DNA from: a virus
Reading direction: 5' to 3' (one strand)
Length of the DNA: 30,443 nucleotides
IMG/VR virus record: IMGVR_UViG_3300025093_000079
Coordinates: 1 to 30,443 of that record
Shown here piece after piece: positions 1-8,507 of the stretch. Position numbers and translations under genes: made by a program. The stretch's first letter is position 1. Each line of letters starts with the position of its first letter. The notes beneath the pieces were generated by a model that searched no databases, had not been told where the DNA came from, and was given only the letters and a program-made list of their open reading frames with translations.

Positions 1-1870
1 GCTGCTTGAAATAATTTGCAAGTTGAATCCTAGACATCAATCTATTAGTCTGCTCCATGTTTAGAGTTTGATAATGATTGAAGTTAGTTGCATTCTCAGT
101 ATTTGTAATTGATGTGTCAAGAGGTAGCATTTGGAAATCTTTCATTGCTACATATGCTTTTGCATAATTGTTCTTGCCCCAGTCTTCACCCATTGAATGA
201 CGTGGTAAAGCATTTTGATCAAACATAATTACTGTACCTAATTCATCTATTAGAATGTCAGCAATCTGGTTATTAACCATATTGTATCCAACTTGATACG
301 CCTTCATTAAATCAACTAAAGAAGTAGATCTTGTATTTCTATCTGAAAATACTCTACCTTCTACTGGAAGTTTACACCCATAAAGTGTATTGTTTCCTTT
401 AAACTGAAAAGGTAATCTTCCTGGTTTAGTTCTATTAATACCTACATATATTGGGTTAATATTATCACCCATCGTGGATCTCCACATTGCTGGTAAATTA
501 GGACCAATCTTTACACCACCCCAAACTTCATTAATCCAAATCCAATCAATGTGCTCTCCTTGTAGTAAGTTTTCTCTAGTTTTATTTTTAAATATTGAAG
601 TATCATATACAGCTTTCTCAGTAATCTTGAATGTTTCATCAATAATTTCTTGAGTAACAGTTCCGTCTAATTCTATTTTAGTTAAGTGCCCTATTCTTCT
701 TTGAGTTTTCCAGTAAATAGTAGATACTCTCATTAAGTTACCTTCATCTAAAGGAGTCATATCTTCTGAGTTATCTAATATCTCACTAACAATATCACCA
801 CCTATAGATGGATCATTCCAATAGTTACTAGTATACTGTCTGTATGCAAGACCTGGCATATTTGTATTCCATTCATGAGATCTTGTTGCATCATAGTATG
901 CACCATCATTTTGATAACCATTAACTTGATATTGAGCTGATCTTGCAGGATATATCTTTTGTAAAGACTTTAATTGCTTTTCATTCATAAGATATCCGTA
1001 TCTGTCTATAACATCTGCCACAGTCATAAGATCAATCTTACCAACATAGTTAGAATCAGAAATATATCTTTGGTCTGGAGATTTTTGGTAGAATGTTAAA
1101 ACAGGATTCCATAACTCTAGGTCATAGTCATCCTCTAACATACGGAAATGCCAAAACTCTCTATCAGAAATAAGCATATCTCTAAATGCTCTTTCTTCTA
1201 GTTCTTGCATATGAAATCTTTCTTCATCAACTGCAAGTTGGTGGGATGCCCACTCTTCAACCATACTTCTGTAATCTTTACTAAAGAAGTCTTCTATCTC
1301 TGGTAATGATTTAAGATTTTCAGGATTAAGTTGTTGTTTAGCTTCTTCAGATGCAGGGTCTAATCCCATTTGAACCATCTTCATTACTAAGTTCTTTTCT
1401 GCATCAGCAAGTAAAGATTCTTCTATCTGAATTCTCTTTTCTTCAAGCATCTCATTATAAGAAGTATCATCTACAGCTCTAAATTGTACTTTAGAATATC
1501 TTTTAGCAAACTCACCAGTTAATACATTTATTACATTTGGGACAATAGGATAAAATTTTAATTCTAATGCTGAATCATTTTCTTGTGTTAACACATCCAT
1601 CAACTCTTTGTAGTCATTGTCTGGTTCTACAATGTAATCTGATTTATCAATAATACCTTTTGCTAACTTATAATTTTTAAGAAGTCTTCTTGCATTCATA
1701 CGCAAGAATTCTATACCTTGAAGTTCTAGCCAATCTAAATTCCAAGCTGCCCAGTCATCAGTTTTCTTTGAAAAAGGAAGGAACTGGGTTGGTTGTGTAA
1801 GACTTGAAAAAGTAGGTCCTCCTTCTGCCTTTGCACCATTTTTTAATTGCATTGCATTTAATACTCTCAT
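1..1870 (-). CDS. Portal protein (crAss-like), C-terminus outside the window
   Basis: Reading on the minus strand from ATG at 1870-1868 gives an open frame of more than 620 residues that leaves the window without a stop. The portal is the dodecameric ring at the head vertex through which DNA is packaged. I assign it from its place directly behind the large terminase (15-base gap), its large size, and the character of the protein: acidic and aromatic-rich, with an N-terminal stretch NAMQLKNGAKAEGG, many helical segments and a W-rich middle (WIWINEVWGGVKIG). No catalytic motif is expected. Order terminase then portal then, presumably, major capsid protein further left matches crAss-like phages. 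The family call is by eye and by context; a profile search against crAss portal proteins would settle it. Confidence 0.75.
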   Translation of the reverse strand, partial: MRVLNAMQLKNGAKAEGGPTFSSLTQPTQFLPFSKKTDDWAAWNLDWLELQGIEFLRMNARRLLKNYKLAKGIIDKSDYIVEPDNDYKELMDVLTQENDSALELKFYPIVPNVINVLTGEFAKRYSKVQFRAVDDTSYNEMLEEKRIQIEESLLADAEKNLVMKMVQMGLDPASEEAKQQLNPENLKSLPEIEDFFSKDYRSMVEEWASHQLAVDEERFHMQELEERAFRDMLISDREFWHFRMLEDDYDLELWNPVLTFYQKSPDQRYISDSNYVGKIDLMTVADVIDRYGYLMNEKQLKSLQKIYPARSAQYQVNGYQNDGAYYDATRSHEWNTNMPGLAYRQYTSNYWNDPSIGGDIVSEILDNSEDMTPLDEGNLMRVSTIYWKTQRRIGHLTKIELDGTVTQEIIDETFKITEKAVYDTSIFKNKTRENLLQGEHIDWIWINEVWGGVKIGPNLPAMWRSTMGDNINPIYVGINRTKPGRLPFQFKGNNTLYGCKLPVEGRVFSDRNTRSTSLVDLMKAYQVGYNMVNNQIADILIDELGTVIMFDQNALPRHSMGEDWGKNNYAKAYVAMKDFQMLPLDTSITNTENATNFNHYQTLNMEQTNRLMSRIQLANYFKQ

Positions 1871-1885
1871 CTAAACTAATTTTGG

Positions 1886-4078
1886 CTATTTATAATTTTT
1901 AAAACCAGATCTTCTAATTTTTTGTCCCATACCAGAAGACCTACGGCCTATATTTCTAAACGCACTGGTATACTTTAATTTACTTATTTTTTCTGAATTT
2001 ACCAAAGAATCACTCTCTGATTCACGCCTTTTAGCGTATCCTCTATTAGACTGTTGTATTTTAACAAATGCAACTAGTGCACCAAAGGCAACAAGTCTAT
2101 CCACGTTAAGTCCAGGATAATAAGCTAACATTTCTTTTATCAACATTGGATCAGGTATCCTTTCAACACCCAATGTTTGCTTCATTACAGATCCAGTATC
2201 ATCTAGATCTTCATTAGTAACTTCTCTAATATATTCAATAGCATATGATATTAAATGGCTCTTAAATAATGTTCCTGTATTCTTCCAACCATACTCTTGA
2301 TAAACTGTTCTATTAGAACCTAAATCCTTTAAGAATAATATCTGTTGTTTAGGTACTAAATATCTTTGTTTTTTTCTTGCAATCATATGTTGTATAAACA
2401 AGGATATGTTGTTCTCAACAATAGTCCAAGCATTATACCACTCTATAATTAGCTCAAGTCTTTCATGTGTTTTATTTATATCATCAAACCTACCGCACCA
2501 TGCAGCTACAATTTTGTCTCCTTCTATAAATTGTTCTATATCACCAGCTGCTGTTTCTCTTGTAACTTCTGTTGCATTTTTATATACAAAAATACTACAC
2601 AAAGAATCTGATGTTGTTGTCTTACCTTCTGATACAGGGTCAATAGATGCATAGTATGAACCAAAGTCTGGTTTTTTTGATGCAGGTCTTTCCCATACTA
2701 CTATAGATCCAGTTTTGTCAGTAGCTTTCTTATCTACTGGAAATTTTGATATTGGTAGCTTAGTTGTTCTTTTTGCTATAATACCTTCTTGTTCTCTTTC
2801 TAAATCAATTAACTCATATGAATATTCTTTTTCCTCAATCTTTTTAAGTTGTTTAGATAATATACCTTGAGGAAATATTGAAGCTTTTCTATATGCAAAT
2901 GCTTCTGCAATATTTTTAGGTTTCTGAGATATTCTTAACTGGTATTGTTCTGGTGATAATTCATTCTTCCATCTTTCTCTTTCAATATCAATAGCTTCAA
3001 TAGCTTCTTCTATTTGTGAGTTACCATAAGAATCAATATAAGGGGGCATAGACCACTGTTCTGGTAAAAATAATCCTGCCATACCAATAGTCCCTTCTGC
3101 GTCTATAAGATTAGTTTCTACGGCATATATGTCATTTGATGATGGGTTCATTATCATCTCTTTCAATGGCTCACATTGTTCTAGATCACCTACAGATCCT
3201 GCTGCTATAAACATACCAGTAGTTACCATACCTGAAGACATTGCTGGTCTTAAGTATTCATATGTTTGCATCATCTTAGGTGCAATACCTGCCTCCTCAT
3301 GAAAGAAGTAAGAACAAGGACCACCTACACCAGTTGTTGCATTCTTTTCAAAAGATGCACCTTGTATCTTAGATTTAAGACCTCTTGAAGTTTTTCTATT
3401 ACCAACTTTAACTTCAATTTGTTGTTGCCATAATAAAACTTTTTCTGGATTACTTGGTCTATACCAAGCTGTGTGCTCATTTAGAAATGTTTTATATTCT
3501 TCAAGAAACTTCCAAGATCCTTTATCATTTATATAATCTTTTAATGATGCACCAATTTTGCATGTACTACCTTCTTCAAACCAGTACGTATTAATTATCT
3601 TACCCATGTGGAAGTAAGATGATGCAATCTGACGTTTCTTTAGAATTGCTGAATGTTGATTATTAAGTTCTGCAAGTAACTCATATAAAGCCATATGATA
3701 CTGTGCATCTCTAACTTTAGCAAAACCATACTTCTTTTCTTCTTTATCAAATATTGGTAAGAAGTTTAACCACATATAGTAATCTCTAGTTAAATACCAG
3801 GTATTACCTTTATTTTTATAAATTACTCCTTGTCTGCATTTATTTTTTTGATCATCCCAATATGACATAAAATCTTTTGACCTAAATGGTGCACTACAAT
3901 ACAAACCATCTTTATTAAATCTTCTGGCTTCTTCATTGAATATTAAACTTGTTTCATCAAATTTATATTCACCAGGGACTTTAAATAGGTCAAAAATGAA
4001 TTCTTGGAATACCTCATCATTCTCAAATTCAGTGGTACTCCAAGATCCATTATCATATGTAGGTATAGTCCTACTCAT
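1886..4078 (-). CDS. terL: Terminase large subunit
   Basis: A 730-residue packaging motor with an N-terminal ATPase and a C-terminal RNase H-like nuclease, acting at the portal to pump and cut concatemeric DNA. A degenerate Walker A lies near 147-154 (LKKRQIAS), as in terminases that lack the classic P-loop. Walker B is CSYFFHEEA (255-263) with catalytic Glu, followed by a coupling-type stretch ending TGMFIAAGS (287-295). The nuclease has its first acid in YYASIDP (D480), a likely second acid in IVENN (E555) and a third in the NVDRLVAFGALVAF helix (D660). Length is usual for crAss-like TerL. The start overlaps the end of the GroES-like gene by 8 bases, so the two are probably translated together. 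Confidence 0.93.
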   Translation of the reverse strand: MSRTIPTYDNGSWSTTEFENDEVFQEFIFDLFKVPGEYKFDETSLIFNEEARRFNKDGLYCSAPFRSKDFMSYWDDQKNKCRQGVIYKNKGNTWYLTRDYYMWLNFLPIFDKEEKKYGFAKVRDAQYHMALYELLAELNNQHSAILKKRQIASSYFHMGKIINTYWFEEGSTCKIGASLKDYINDKGSWKFLEEYKTFLNEHTAWYRPSNPEKVLLWQQQIEVKVGNRKTSRGLKSKIQGASFEKNATTGVGGPCSYFFHEEAGIAPKMMQTYEYLRPAMSSGMVTTGMFIAAGSVGDLEQCEPLKEMIMNPSSNDIYAVETNLIDAEGTIGMAGLFLPEQWSMPPYIDSYGNSQIEEAIEAIDIERERWKNELSPEQYQLRISQKPKNIAEAFAYRKASIFPQGILSKQLKKIEEKEYSYELIDLEREQEGIIAKRTTKLPISKFPVDKKATDKTGSIVVWERPASKKPDFGSYYASIDPVSEGKTTTSDSLCSIFVYKNATEVTRETAAGDIEQFIEGDKIVAAWCGRFDDINKTHERLELIIEWYNAWTIVENNISLFIQHMIARKKQRYLVPKQQILFLKDLGSNRTVYQEYGWKNTGTLFKSHLISYAIEYIREVTNEDLDDTGSVMKQTLGVERIPDPMLIKEMLAYYPGLNVDRLVAFGALVAFVKIQQSNRGYAKRRESESDSLVNSEKISKLKYTSAFRNIGRRSSGMGQKIRRSGFKNYK

Positions 4079-4346
4079 ATCTTATAATTGCAAATACATC
4101 TCCTGCTTGTAAAAGTAAATGTTCTACACCTTCATGCTCCATAGGTGTTGGCATTGCATGTTCTGCATATTGAACTTCATCACCAACTTTTATTTCTTCT
4201 ACCTCAGCACCTACACCTACAACAGTACCTTTAAACTCTTTTTTTTGAGCTATCTCAGGTATAATTATTCCAGATGCAGTTTTACTCTCCGCTGCTTTTC
4301 TTTTTATCAGTAGTCTTTTTCCTACTGGTATAACTATTTGTTTCAT
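4071..4346 (-). CDS. GroES-like co-chaperonin (Cpn10)
   Basis: A 91-residue protein beginning MKQIVIPVGKRLLIKRK, which lines up with the start of bacterial GroES. The mobile loop that binds GroEL is recognisable (AESKTASGIIIPE), followed by GTVVGVG, VKVGDEV-like and GDVFAIIRYE at the C-terminus, the full beta-barrel order of Cpn10. I chose the ATG at 4346 rather than the in-frame ATG at 4382, because the upstream 12 residues have no counterpart in GroES and the bases before 4346 are an A-rich leader typical of the host group. No chaperonin large subunit is in the window, so it likely redirects host GroEL to fold capsid proteins, as T4 gp31 does. It sits just before terL in the late operon. 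Confidence 0.88.
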   Translation of the reverse strand: MKQIVIPVGKRLLIKRKAAESKTASGIIIPEIAQKKEFKGTVVGVGAEVEEIKVGDEVQYAEHAMPTPMEHEGVEHLLLQAGDVFAIIRYE

Positions 4347-4419
4347 TTTTATTTGGTTTTTTATTTTTAAACTCTGGTTCATCCCAATAGCAGAAGATCC
4401 ATTTCATATGTATTTGCTT

Positions 4420-4875
4420 TTACCATGATCCACTTCCACCAAAAGCACCTAAGCCTTCACCTATCCCAGCAGCTGATGCATTACCGCTTGTACCCCAAGT
4501 TACTTGACATACACCACCATCTTCTGCACCAAATGCAACACCAAATGTTGTAGCTTTTAACAATGTGTCTTGATTACCATAGTAGATAACACCTTCACAT
4601 GTTAAATCACCTACACCTACTCCTCCAGATCCACCTTGGAATTCATAAGAGTTTGTACCATCATTGAACTCTACAGTTACATGTGCATAAAATAAAAATC
4701 CTTCTACAGTAATTGTACAAGGATGACTAATAACACCATCCATATCTTCTGTAAAACTTTGAGTAGGACGCATGTCTAATACTCTTTGATTACCATCAGA
4801 ATCTGGCGTGTTAGGATTAATACCATGAGCAGCAAACCATTTTTCTGCTCTTTCTCTTTTTTGTTTTTTGTTCAT
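4420..4875 (-). CDS. Conserved small protein with Gly-rich C-terminal beta domain
   Basis: A 151-residue protein of unknown function. Residues 1-45 are charged and helical (MNKKQKRERAEKWFAAHGI); residues 50-151 are rich in Gly, Thr and aromatic residues and look like short beta strands with glycine turns (QGGSGGVGVGDLTCEGVIYY, GAFGGSGSW at the end). The pattern of glycine-rich turns, a YY(G/D)N-like strand and a terminal GGSGSW faintly recalls the eight-stranded VapA-type barrel, but this is only an impression. It lies in the late operon between the GroES-like gene (74 bases downstream) and a helical protein, so a virion or head-assembly role is plausible but unproven. Confidence 0.7.
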   Translation of the reverse strand: MNKKQKRERAEKWFAAHGINPNTPDSDGNQRVLDMRPTQSFTEDMDGVISHPCTITVEGFLFYAHVTVEFNDGTNSYEFQGGSGGVGVGDLTCEGVIYYGNQDTLLKATTFGVAFGAEDGGVCQVTWGTSGNASAAGIGEGLGAFGGSGSW

Positions 4876-4892
4876 AACGTTGATTTTAAAAT

Positions 4893-5411
4893 TTATAATT
4901 GGTCATAAGCTAAACCTGCACCACCACGCACAGAGCTTTCTTGTTCTTGTTTCATGTCACTAAATGCACCTTTATAAGATTGTCTAATAGACTCAAACTT
5001 AGCAGCTGCATTAACCATAGAGTTTATATTACCATCTCTGCCGTGTTCAATAGCAGTTACCTCCATATACTTTGCTAATCTATCTAACATAGATTTAATA
5101 CCTACATATGCTCTATAGGTAGGTGTTTCATATAACTTCTTACACATATCTAAAGCATATCTAATTGTACCATCTTCTGGAGACTCTTCTAATTGTATTT
5201 CTTCAATTATAATATCTTCCTTTTCATGTTCTGGTAAATTAAAAAATGGATTCATATCAGGGTTAGGACAGGTCATATAAAATACATATTGATAAACCTG
5301 CATATAAGTATCTGGATATTCATCCATTACTTTCTTTAAAAATGGTAATGCATAACAATGTTCTGTTAATACTATCTTACTGTTTTGTACATCAAATAAC
5401 TTTACTATCAT
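4893..5411 (-). CDS. Conserved late-operon protein of unknown function
   Basis: A 172-residue mostly helical protein. The N-terminal third is a compact, aromatic-rich region (VYQYVFYMTCPNPDMNPFFN), then an acidic stretch (EKEDIIIEEIQLEESPEDG), then long amphipathic helices with a central YRAYVGIKSMLDRLAKYM, and a flexible Gly/Gln tail ending AYDQL. I see no catalytic signature. Its ATG overlaps the stop of the upstream gene in an ATGA quartet, so it is translationally coupled to it. Being a few genes ahead of terL in the late operon suggests a structural or head-completion role, which is inference only. Confidence 0.72.
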   Translation of the reverse strand: MIVKLFDVQNSKIVLTEHCYALPFLKKVMDEYPDTYMQVYQYVFYMTCPNPDMNPFFNLPEHEKEDIIIEEIQLEESPEDGTIRYALDMCKKLYETPTYRAYVGIKSMLDRLAKYMEVTAIEHGRDGNINSMVNAAAKFESIRQSYKGAFSDMKQEQESSVRGGAGLAYDQL

Positions 5412-5665
5412 TTACTTTTATTTTTTAGGAGTTTTTTAAACTCATCATAATTATGCTGTAGCGTTACTGCTTCTGTTTGTCCTTCAATAAACACATCTGT
5501 ATAATCATGTTTAAACTCATCAGTTGCTTCATGAAAGTATTGTTTACACCAAACTACTTTATCAAGATCAATCATTATCTTTGTATTCTCAAATCTAAAA
5601 TCTGTTGGTACTTTAGAATGTCTTGATTGTATTGCTATTGCTACTATAAATTCTTTATATCTCAT
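5408..5665 (-). CDS. Small protein of unknown function, FlbD-like beta pattern
   Basis: An 85-residue protein starting MRYKEFIVAIAI. I chose the ATG at 5665 because it forms an ATGA overlap with the stop of the nuclease gene; an in-frame ATG 21 bases upstream (5686) would add seven residues inside that gene. The middle (KIMIDLDKVVWCKQ, then TDVFIEGQTEAVTLQHNYDEFKKLL) has a strand, strand, helix rhythm with a residue-specific loop, like small FlbD-type proteins, but I cannot claim homology. It shares ATGA couplings at both ends, forming a tight three-gene set with the nuclease and the 172-residue protein. Confidence 0.65.
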   Translation of the reverse strand: MRYKEFIVAIAIQSRHSKVPTDFRFENTKIMIDLDKVVWCKQYFHEATDEFKHDYTDVFIEGQTEAVTLQHNYDEFKKLLKNKSK

Positions 5666-6480
5666 TGTTGGTTGTCTTTTAACCACATCATTATAGATGT
5701 AACTTCATCTTTTAAATATGGTAGTTCATAAATTTTTATTTCTTCTATTACGGGTTCTCCGTTCACATGTTCATTAATTGGATAACCATTTTTGTCTTCT
5801 CCAACTTTTTTGAATTTTACATGTTGTATGACAAGCTTTCCTATCTTAAGTTTAGGGTTGTGCTTTTTAATAATATACGCATAAATACTCAATTGTAAGT
5901 TATAATGATTAAGATTACAATCATCTAAATGATTTACTGGCTTAAACATTTTACTAGTAATTCCTTCCCAATTAGTAAATCCTTTTGATTTTATTTCTTT
6001 ATTTGTTTTGTAATCTGTTATGTTTATATAACCATTTACAACTTCAACTAAATCTGCTTGACCACAAATACCTAATGACTTTAAATATACTAGATGTTCA
6101 GGATAAATGCCTTCACCTATCTTTTGTACTGGGGCTACTTTTGCACCTGATTCTTCATCTATCAATGGTCTAACAATAGGTAGCTCAACACCTTTTCTAG
6201 ATAGTGTATCTAAATCACAAATGTCTGCTTCACGTTGATCATGATAAAAGTTACCAAGTTTTATTGCCCTTTCTGTTTCACCATCCCATGCAGCAAGTAT
6301 TTCTTTTGGAGTCATACCATACCACTTAGATCTTTTATTCTTTGAAGACTTTTTAGCTTGACCTTCTCTATCAAATTTAGGTTTAAATTTACCTACTAAA
6401 GAAGTTACACTGATCCAGTTTATGTTATCTTGATCAATGCTTTCATATACATGTCCTTCTTCTTTAAATACTATTGCCAT
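5662..6480 (-). CDS. PD-(D/E)XK family nuclease (RecB/Cas4-like fold)
   Basis: A 272-residue protein with the ordered motifs of RecB-type PD-(D/E)XK exonucleases: GNFYH (76-80, the GxxxH motif), a Glu near 128 (YPEHL), GICGQADLVEVVNGYINITDYKT in which D143 and the D156-x-K158 pair form the metal site, and NHYNLQLSIYAYII (191-204), the QxxxY motif. There is no four-Cys Fe-S cluster as in Cas4 or AddB. It probably trims or cleaves DNA during replication, recombination or packaging in the host cytoplasm. It is located in the late operon, a few genes from terL, as in several crAss-like genomes. The start is the ATG at 6480; upstream sequence belongs to a tiny gene. Confidence 0.85.
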   Translation of the reverse strand: MAIVFKEEGHVYESIDQDNINWISVTSLVGKFKPKFDREGQAKKSSKNKRSKWYGMTPKEILAAWDGETERAIKLGNFYHDQREADICDLDTLSRKGVELPIVRPLIDEESGAKVAPVQKIGEGIYPEHLVYLKSLGICGQADLVEVVNGYINITDYKTNKEIKSKGFTNWEGITSKMFKPVNHLDDCNLNHYNLQLSIYAYIIKKHNPKLKIGKLVIQHVKFKKVGEDKNGYPINEHVNGEPVIEEIKIYELPYLKDEVTSIMMWLKDNQQ

Positions 6481-6482
6481 GA

Positions 6483-6569
6483 CTATAGTGTTATTGAAGT
6501 ATACCAGTAACCTTCTGTCTCTGTAGTTACTTTAGTTACTTCTCCGTTATAAATATAATTAATCTCCAT
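6483..6569 (-). CDS. Possible 28-residue micro-protein
   Basis: A short frame from ATG 6569 to TAG 6483 fills the gap between the Cys-rich gene and the nuclease gene. It would encode 28 residues beginning MEINYIYNGEVTKVTTE and ending YWYTSITL. It overlaps the upstream stop by 11 bases, the same overlap length seen between its upstream neighbours, and ends two bases before the nuclease ATG, which is why I think it is translated. Its role is unknown; it could simply act as a coupling leader for the nuclease. Confidence 0.42.
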   Translation of the reverse strand: MEINYIYNGEVTKVTTETEGYWYTSITL

Positions 6570-6888
6570 TTTTATTTATTTGATTTGTTATTATATCTTC
6601 TTGCTCTTCAGTTACTAGAGCATCCCAATACCCTTTTGGGCATTCTGATGATAATGATCTCACCTTAAATGCAAGACTACAACCACAATCAGAACAACAT
6701 GGTTGTGATCCTGGTGCTACACAATCATCTCCTTTTGCATCAAACAAAGAACATCTAACACATATTTGAAATCTATCAGTAGCTACAGCTTCAATATGTT
6801 CTTTTTTAAAGATATTGTTTTTAATGCCTTCAGCTATCTTATCAATATTCTTAAAAACATCAACATATTTTTTCCACTTATTTGCCAT
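6559..6888 (-). CDS. Cys-rich, probably zinc-binding small protein
   Basis: A 109-residue protein. The first 40 residues are basic and helical (MANKWKKYVDVFKNIDKIAEG), then eight cysteines cluster between 43 and 83: CVRC (43-46), C56, CC at 64-65, C68, C70 and C83. This fits one or two zinc ribbons or knuckles. The C-terminus (LVTEEQEDIITNQINKNGD) is acidic. Function is not recognisable; nucleic-acid or protein binding is the usual role of such modules. Start and stop overlap the neighbours by about 11 bases, so it belongs to the late operon. Confidence 0.72.
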   Translation of the reverse strand: MANKWKKYVDVFKNIDKIAEGIKNNIFKKEHIEAVATDRFQICVRCSLFDAKGDDCVAPGSQPCCSDCGCSLAFKVRSLSSECPKGYWDALVTEEQEDIITNQINKNGD

Positions 6889-7234
6889 TTTTAAATTTCT
6901 TTTTGTTTAATAAATCTTCTTCTATTTGCTTCATGGCTGCTTCCATTTTTACAATGTCTTCCTTTACATCTTCACTTTTAGCATAACCATTATAAGTTCT
7001 CTTAGCTATATTACCAAGTAAACTTTTGTTTTTCATTATAGCTTTATCTAATTTATTTTTTCTTAATTCAAATGTACCTAATCCTTCTACATACACTCTT
7101 GGAAAACTTAAATTAGCAAGCTTCTTTCTTAACTTTGCATAATAAAATGTTATAAAATCATCTACAACTTGTGGATGAACACCAACATCTTCTGCAATTT
7201 CTTTCTTAAACTCCTTGTGTGACTTGGGATGCAT
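6878..7234 (-). CDS. HU/IHF-like DNA-binding protein
   Basis: A 118-residue protein whose first 60 residues follow the HU/IHF core: two N-terminal helices (HKEFKKEIAEDVGVHPQVVD, then ITFYYAKLRKKLANLSF) and the strand signature VYVEGLGTFELRK (48-59), equivalent to GFGTFEVR of HU. The canonical beta-arm with its intercalating proline (RNPQTGE-type) is absent; instead residues 61-80 are basic (KLDKAIMKNKSLLGNIAKRT), followed by a helical extension. IHF-like genes upstream of terL are a known trait of crAss-like phages. It probably bends or compacts phage DNA, perhaps for packaging. It overlaps the gene before it by 29 bases, which is long, but the HU alignment supports this start. Confidence 0.82.
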   Translation of the reverse strand: MHPKSHKEFKKEIAEDVGVHPQVVDDFITFYYAKLRKKLANLSFPRVYVEGLGTFELRKNKLDKAIMKNKSLLGNIAKRTYNGYAKSEDVKEDIVKMEAAMKQIEEDLLNKKKFKNGK

Positions 7235-7586
7235 TACCTAATACTTTATAGTCTAATAAAACTAAACCTTGAGTCTGAACATTTATATCTTTATTGATTG
7301 ATATAGTCTTTTTATTATTTCCTTTTTTAATTAACAAACCCTTTTTTTCTGCTTTGGTAATTGCATTTCTAGCTGATTGTGGACTTTTAAAAATATCTTG
7401 CTTTACTAATTCAATACAAAATTTAGTAAGTTCCATATCATCATTCTTAGAAAGTTCACATAAAAATTTTAAGTCAGAGTTACTTATTAGTATGTTATTA
7501 AAGAAACAATATGTAAGTATTTGATACTTAATTGATTCATCAATAGTTACTTTAAGTTTTAAATCTACTTTATTTACTAATGCCAT
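7206..7586 (-). CDS. Winged-helix-like DNA-binding protein
   Basis: A 126-residue protein beginning MALVNKVDLKLKVTIDESIK. The centre and C-terminal half look like a winged helix: helix (MELTKFCIELVKQDIF), recognition-type helix SPQSARNAITKAEKKGL, then a basic hairpin IKKGNNKKTISIN. A transcription or DNA-binding role is therefore likely, though the target is unknown. The ATG shares one base with the stop of the amidase gene (TAATG), and the 3-prime end overlaps the HU/IHF-like gene by 29 bases. Its pairing with an HU/IHF-like gene suggests both act on phage DNA late in infection. Confidence 0.72.
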   Translation of the reverse strand: MALVNKVDLKLKVTIDESIKYQILTYCFFNNILISNSDLKFLCELSKNDDMELTKFCIELVKQDIFKSPQSARNAITKAEKKGLLIKKGNNKKTISINKDINVQTQGLVLLDYKVLGNASQVTQGV

Positions 7587-8506
7587 TATAAACTCATTAT
7601 CATATCAACAAAGTCTGGGTGTGGATAACAATCAGATTTGCCTGTTCTTACATTTCCATGAGATAGTAAACCTTTTACTTTTCCGTAATAAGCATCTTCT
7701 TGGAAATCAAATCCTTTTGTTGGCCCATATTTCTTGATAAATTGTTTTAATCCTAATCTTATATCAATACCATCTCTTTCTCCAACCCATCTAATCCACT
7801 TTTCAGTTTCTTTGATTTGTTTTTCAGAGTAAGCATGCCAGTATAATTTACCTTTAAATGCTTCTGGTAATCCAACAACTTGTTCTTCTTGACAAGTTGA
7901 TCCAACATAGCTTTTGTATTGTTTATCTAAGTAACCTATGCTACAAATTTCTATACCAACTGAATGTCTATTCATATATCCAGATCCTGTTTTACCTAGA
8001 TGAAACCCTTGACATCCTGTTGGAAATGCTTGAACCATTACACCATCATATTCACTATCACCATTTCTGTGGTTAATCCCACCTAGAACAAATTCTGTAG
8101 CTATACGCCCTCTATCATCTCTTCCCCAATGGTCTATGCATCTATAAGGATTAGCACCACCTGCTGTGTGGTGTAAAAAGATGTAGTCATTTTTAATTGG
8201 TCCTTCTACATATTCACCTTTAGGTAGATAATGTCTATGAATCACTTGATCATAGTTAGTTGTGAAGTATTGTTCATATGTATCAGTATCTTCATCAATC
8301 TCAACCGTTCTACAATCTGGGAGACTTAAAATTAAAGTCCATGTGTCTGATCCCACTATTCCATCTGCTACTAATCCATGCATCATTTGAAATCTAATCA
8401 CATGTTTTTCTGTGTTAGGTCCAAAGACACCATCAGGTGTGATCTGTAATTTCTGTTGCAAGGTTTTAACATCTAAACCCTTGTCTCCTTTTTTTATTAC
8501 TTTCAT
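7586..8506 (-). CDS. Endolysin: N-acetylmuramoyl-L-alanine amidase with peptidoglycan-binding domain
   Basis: A 306-residue cell-wall hydrolase. Residues 1-60 form a PG_binding_1 domain (GDKGLDVKTLQQKL, then PDGVFGPNTEKHVIRFQ and ADGIVGSDTW). Residues about 105-300 form an Amidase_2 zinc amidase: first ligand in YIFLHHTAGG (H112), substrate-side HSVGIEI (181-187), and the C-terminal ligand region LSHGNVRTGKSDCYPHPDF with H283 and D292 or C293. It would cut the bond between muramic acid and L-Ala to release virions. No signal peptide is visible, so it needs a holin or similar to cross the inner membrane. Candidate partners at 9137-9304 and 9833-10045 lie in the upstream gene block on the same strand. 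Confidence 0.9.
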   Translation of the reverse strand: MKVIKKGDKGLDVKTLQQKLQITPDGVFGPNTEKHVIRFQMMHGLVADGIVGSDTWTLILSLPDCRTVEIDEDTDTYEQYFTTNYDQVIHRHYLPKGEYVEGPIKNDYIFLHHTAGGANPYRCIDHWGRDDRGRIATEFVLGGINHRNGDSEYDGVMVQAFPTGCQGFHLGKTGSGYMNRHSVGIEICSIGYLDKQYKSYVGSTCQEEQVVGLPEAFKGKLYWHAYSEKQIKETEKWIRWVGERDGIDIRLGLKQFIKKYGPTKGFDFQEDAYYGKVKGLLSHGNVRTGKSDCYPHPDFVDMIMSL

Positions 8507-8507
8507 A

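Noticed and set aside
2406-2654. Plus-strand open frame of 82 residues opposite the terminase
   Set aside because: It lies wholly within the well-supported terL gene and has a Ser/Leu-rich composition typical of antisense reading.
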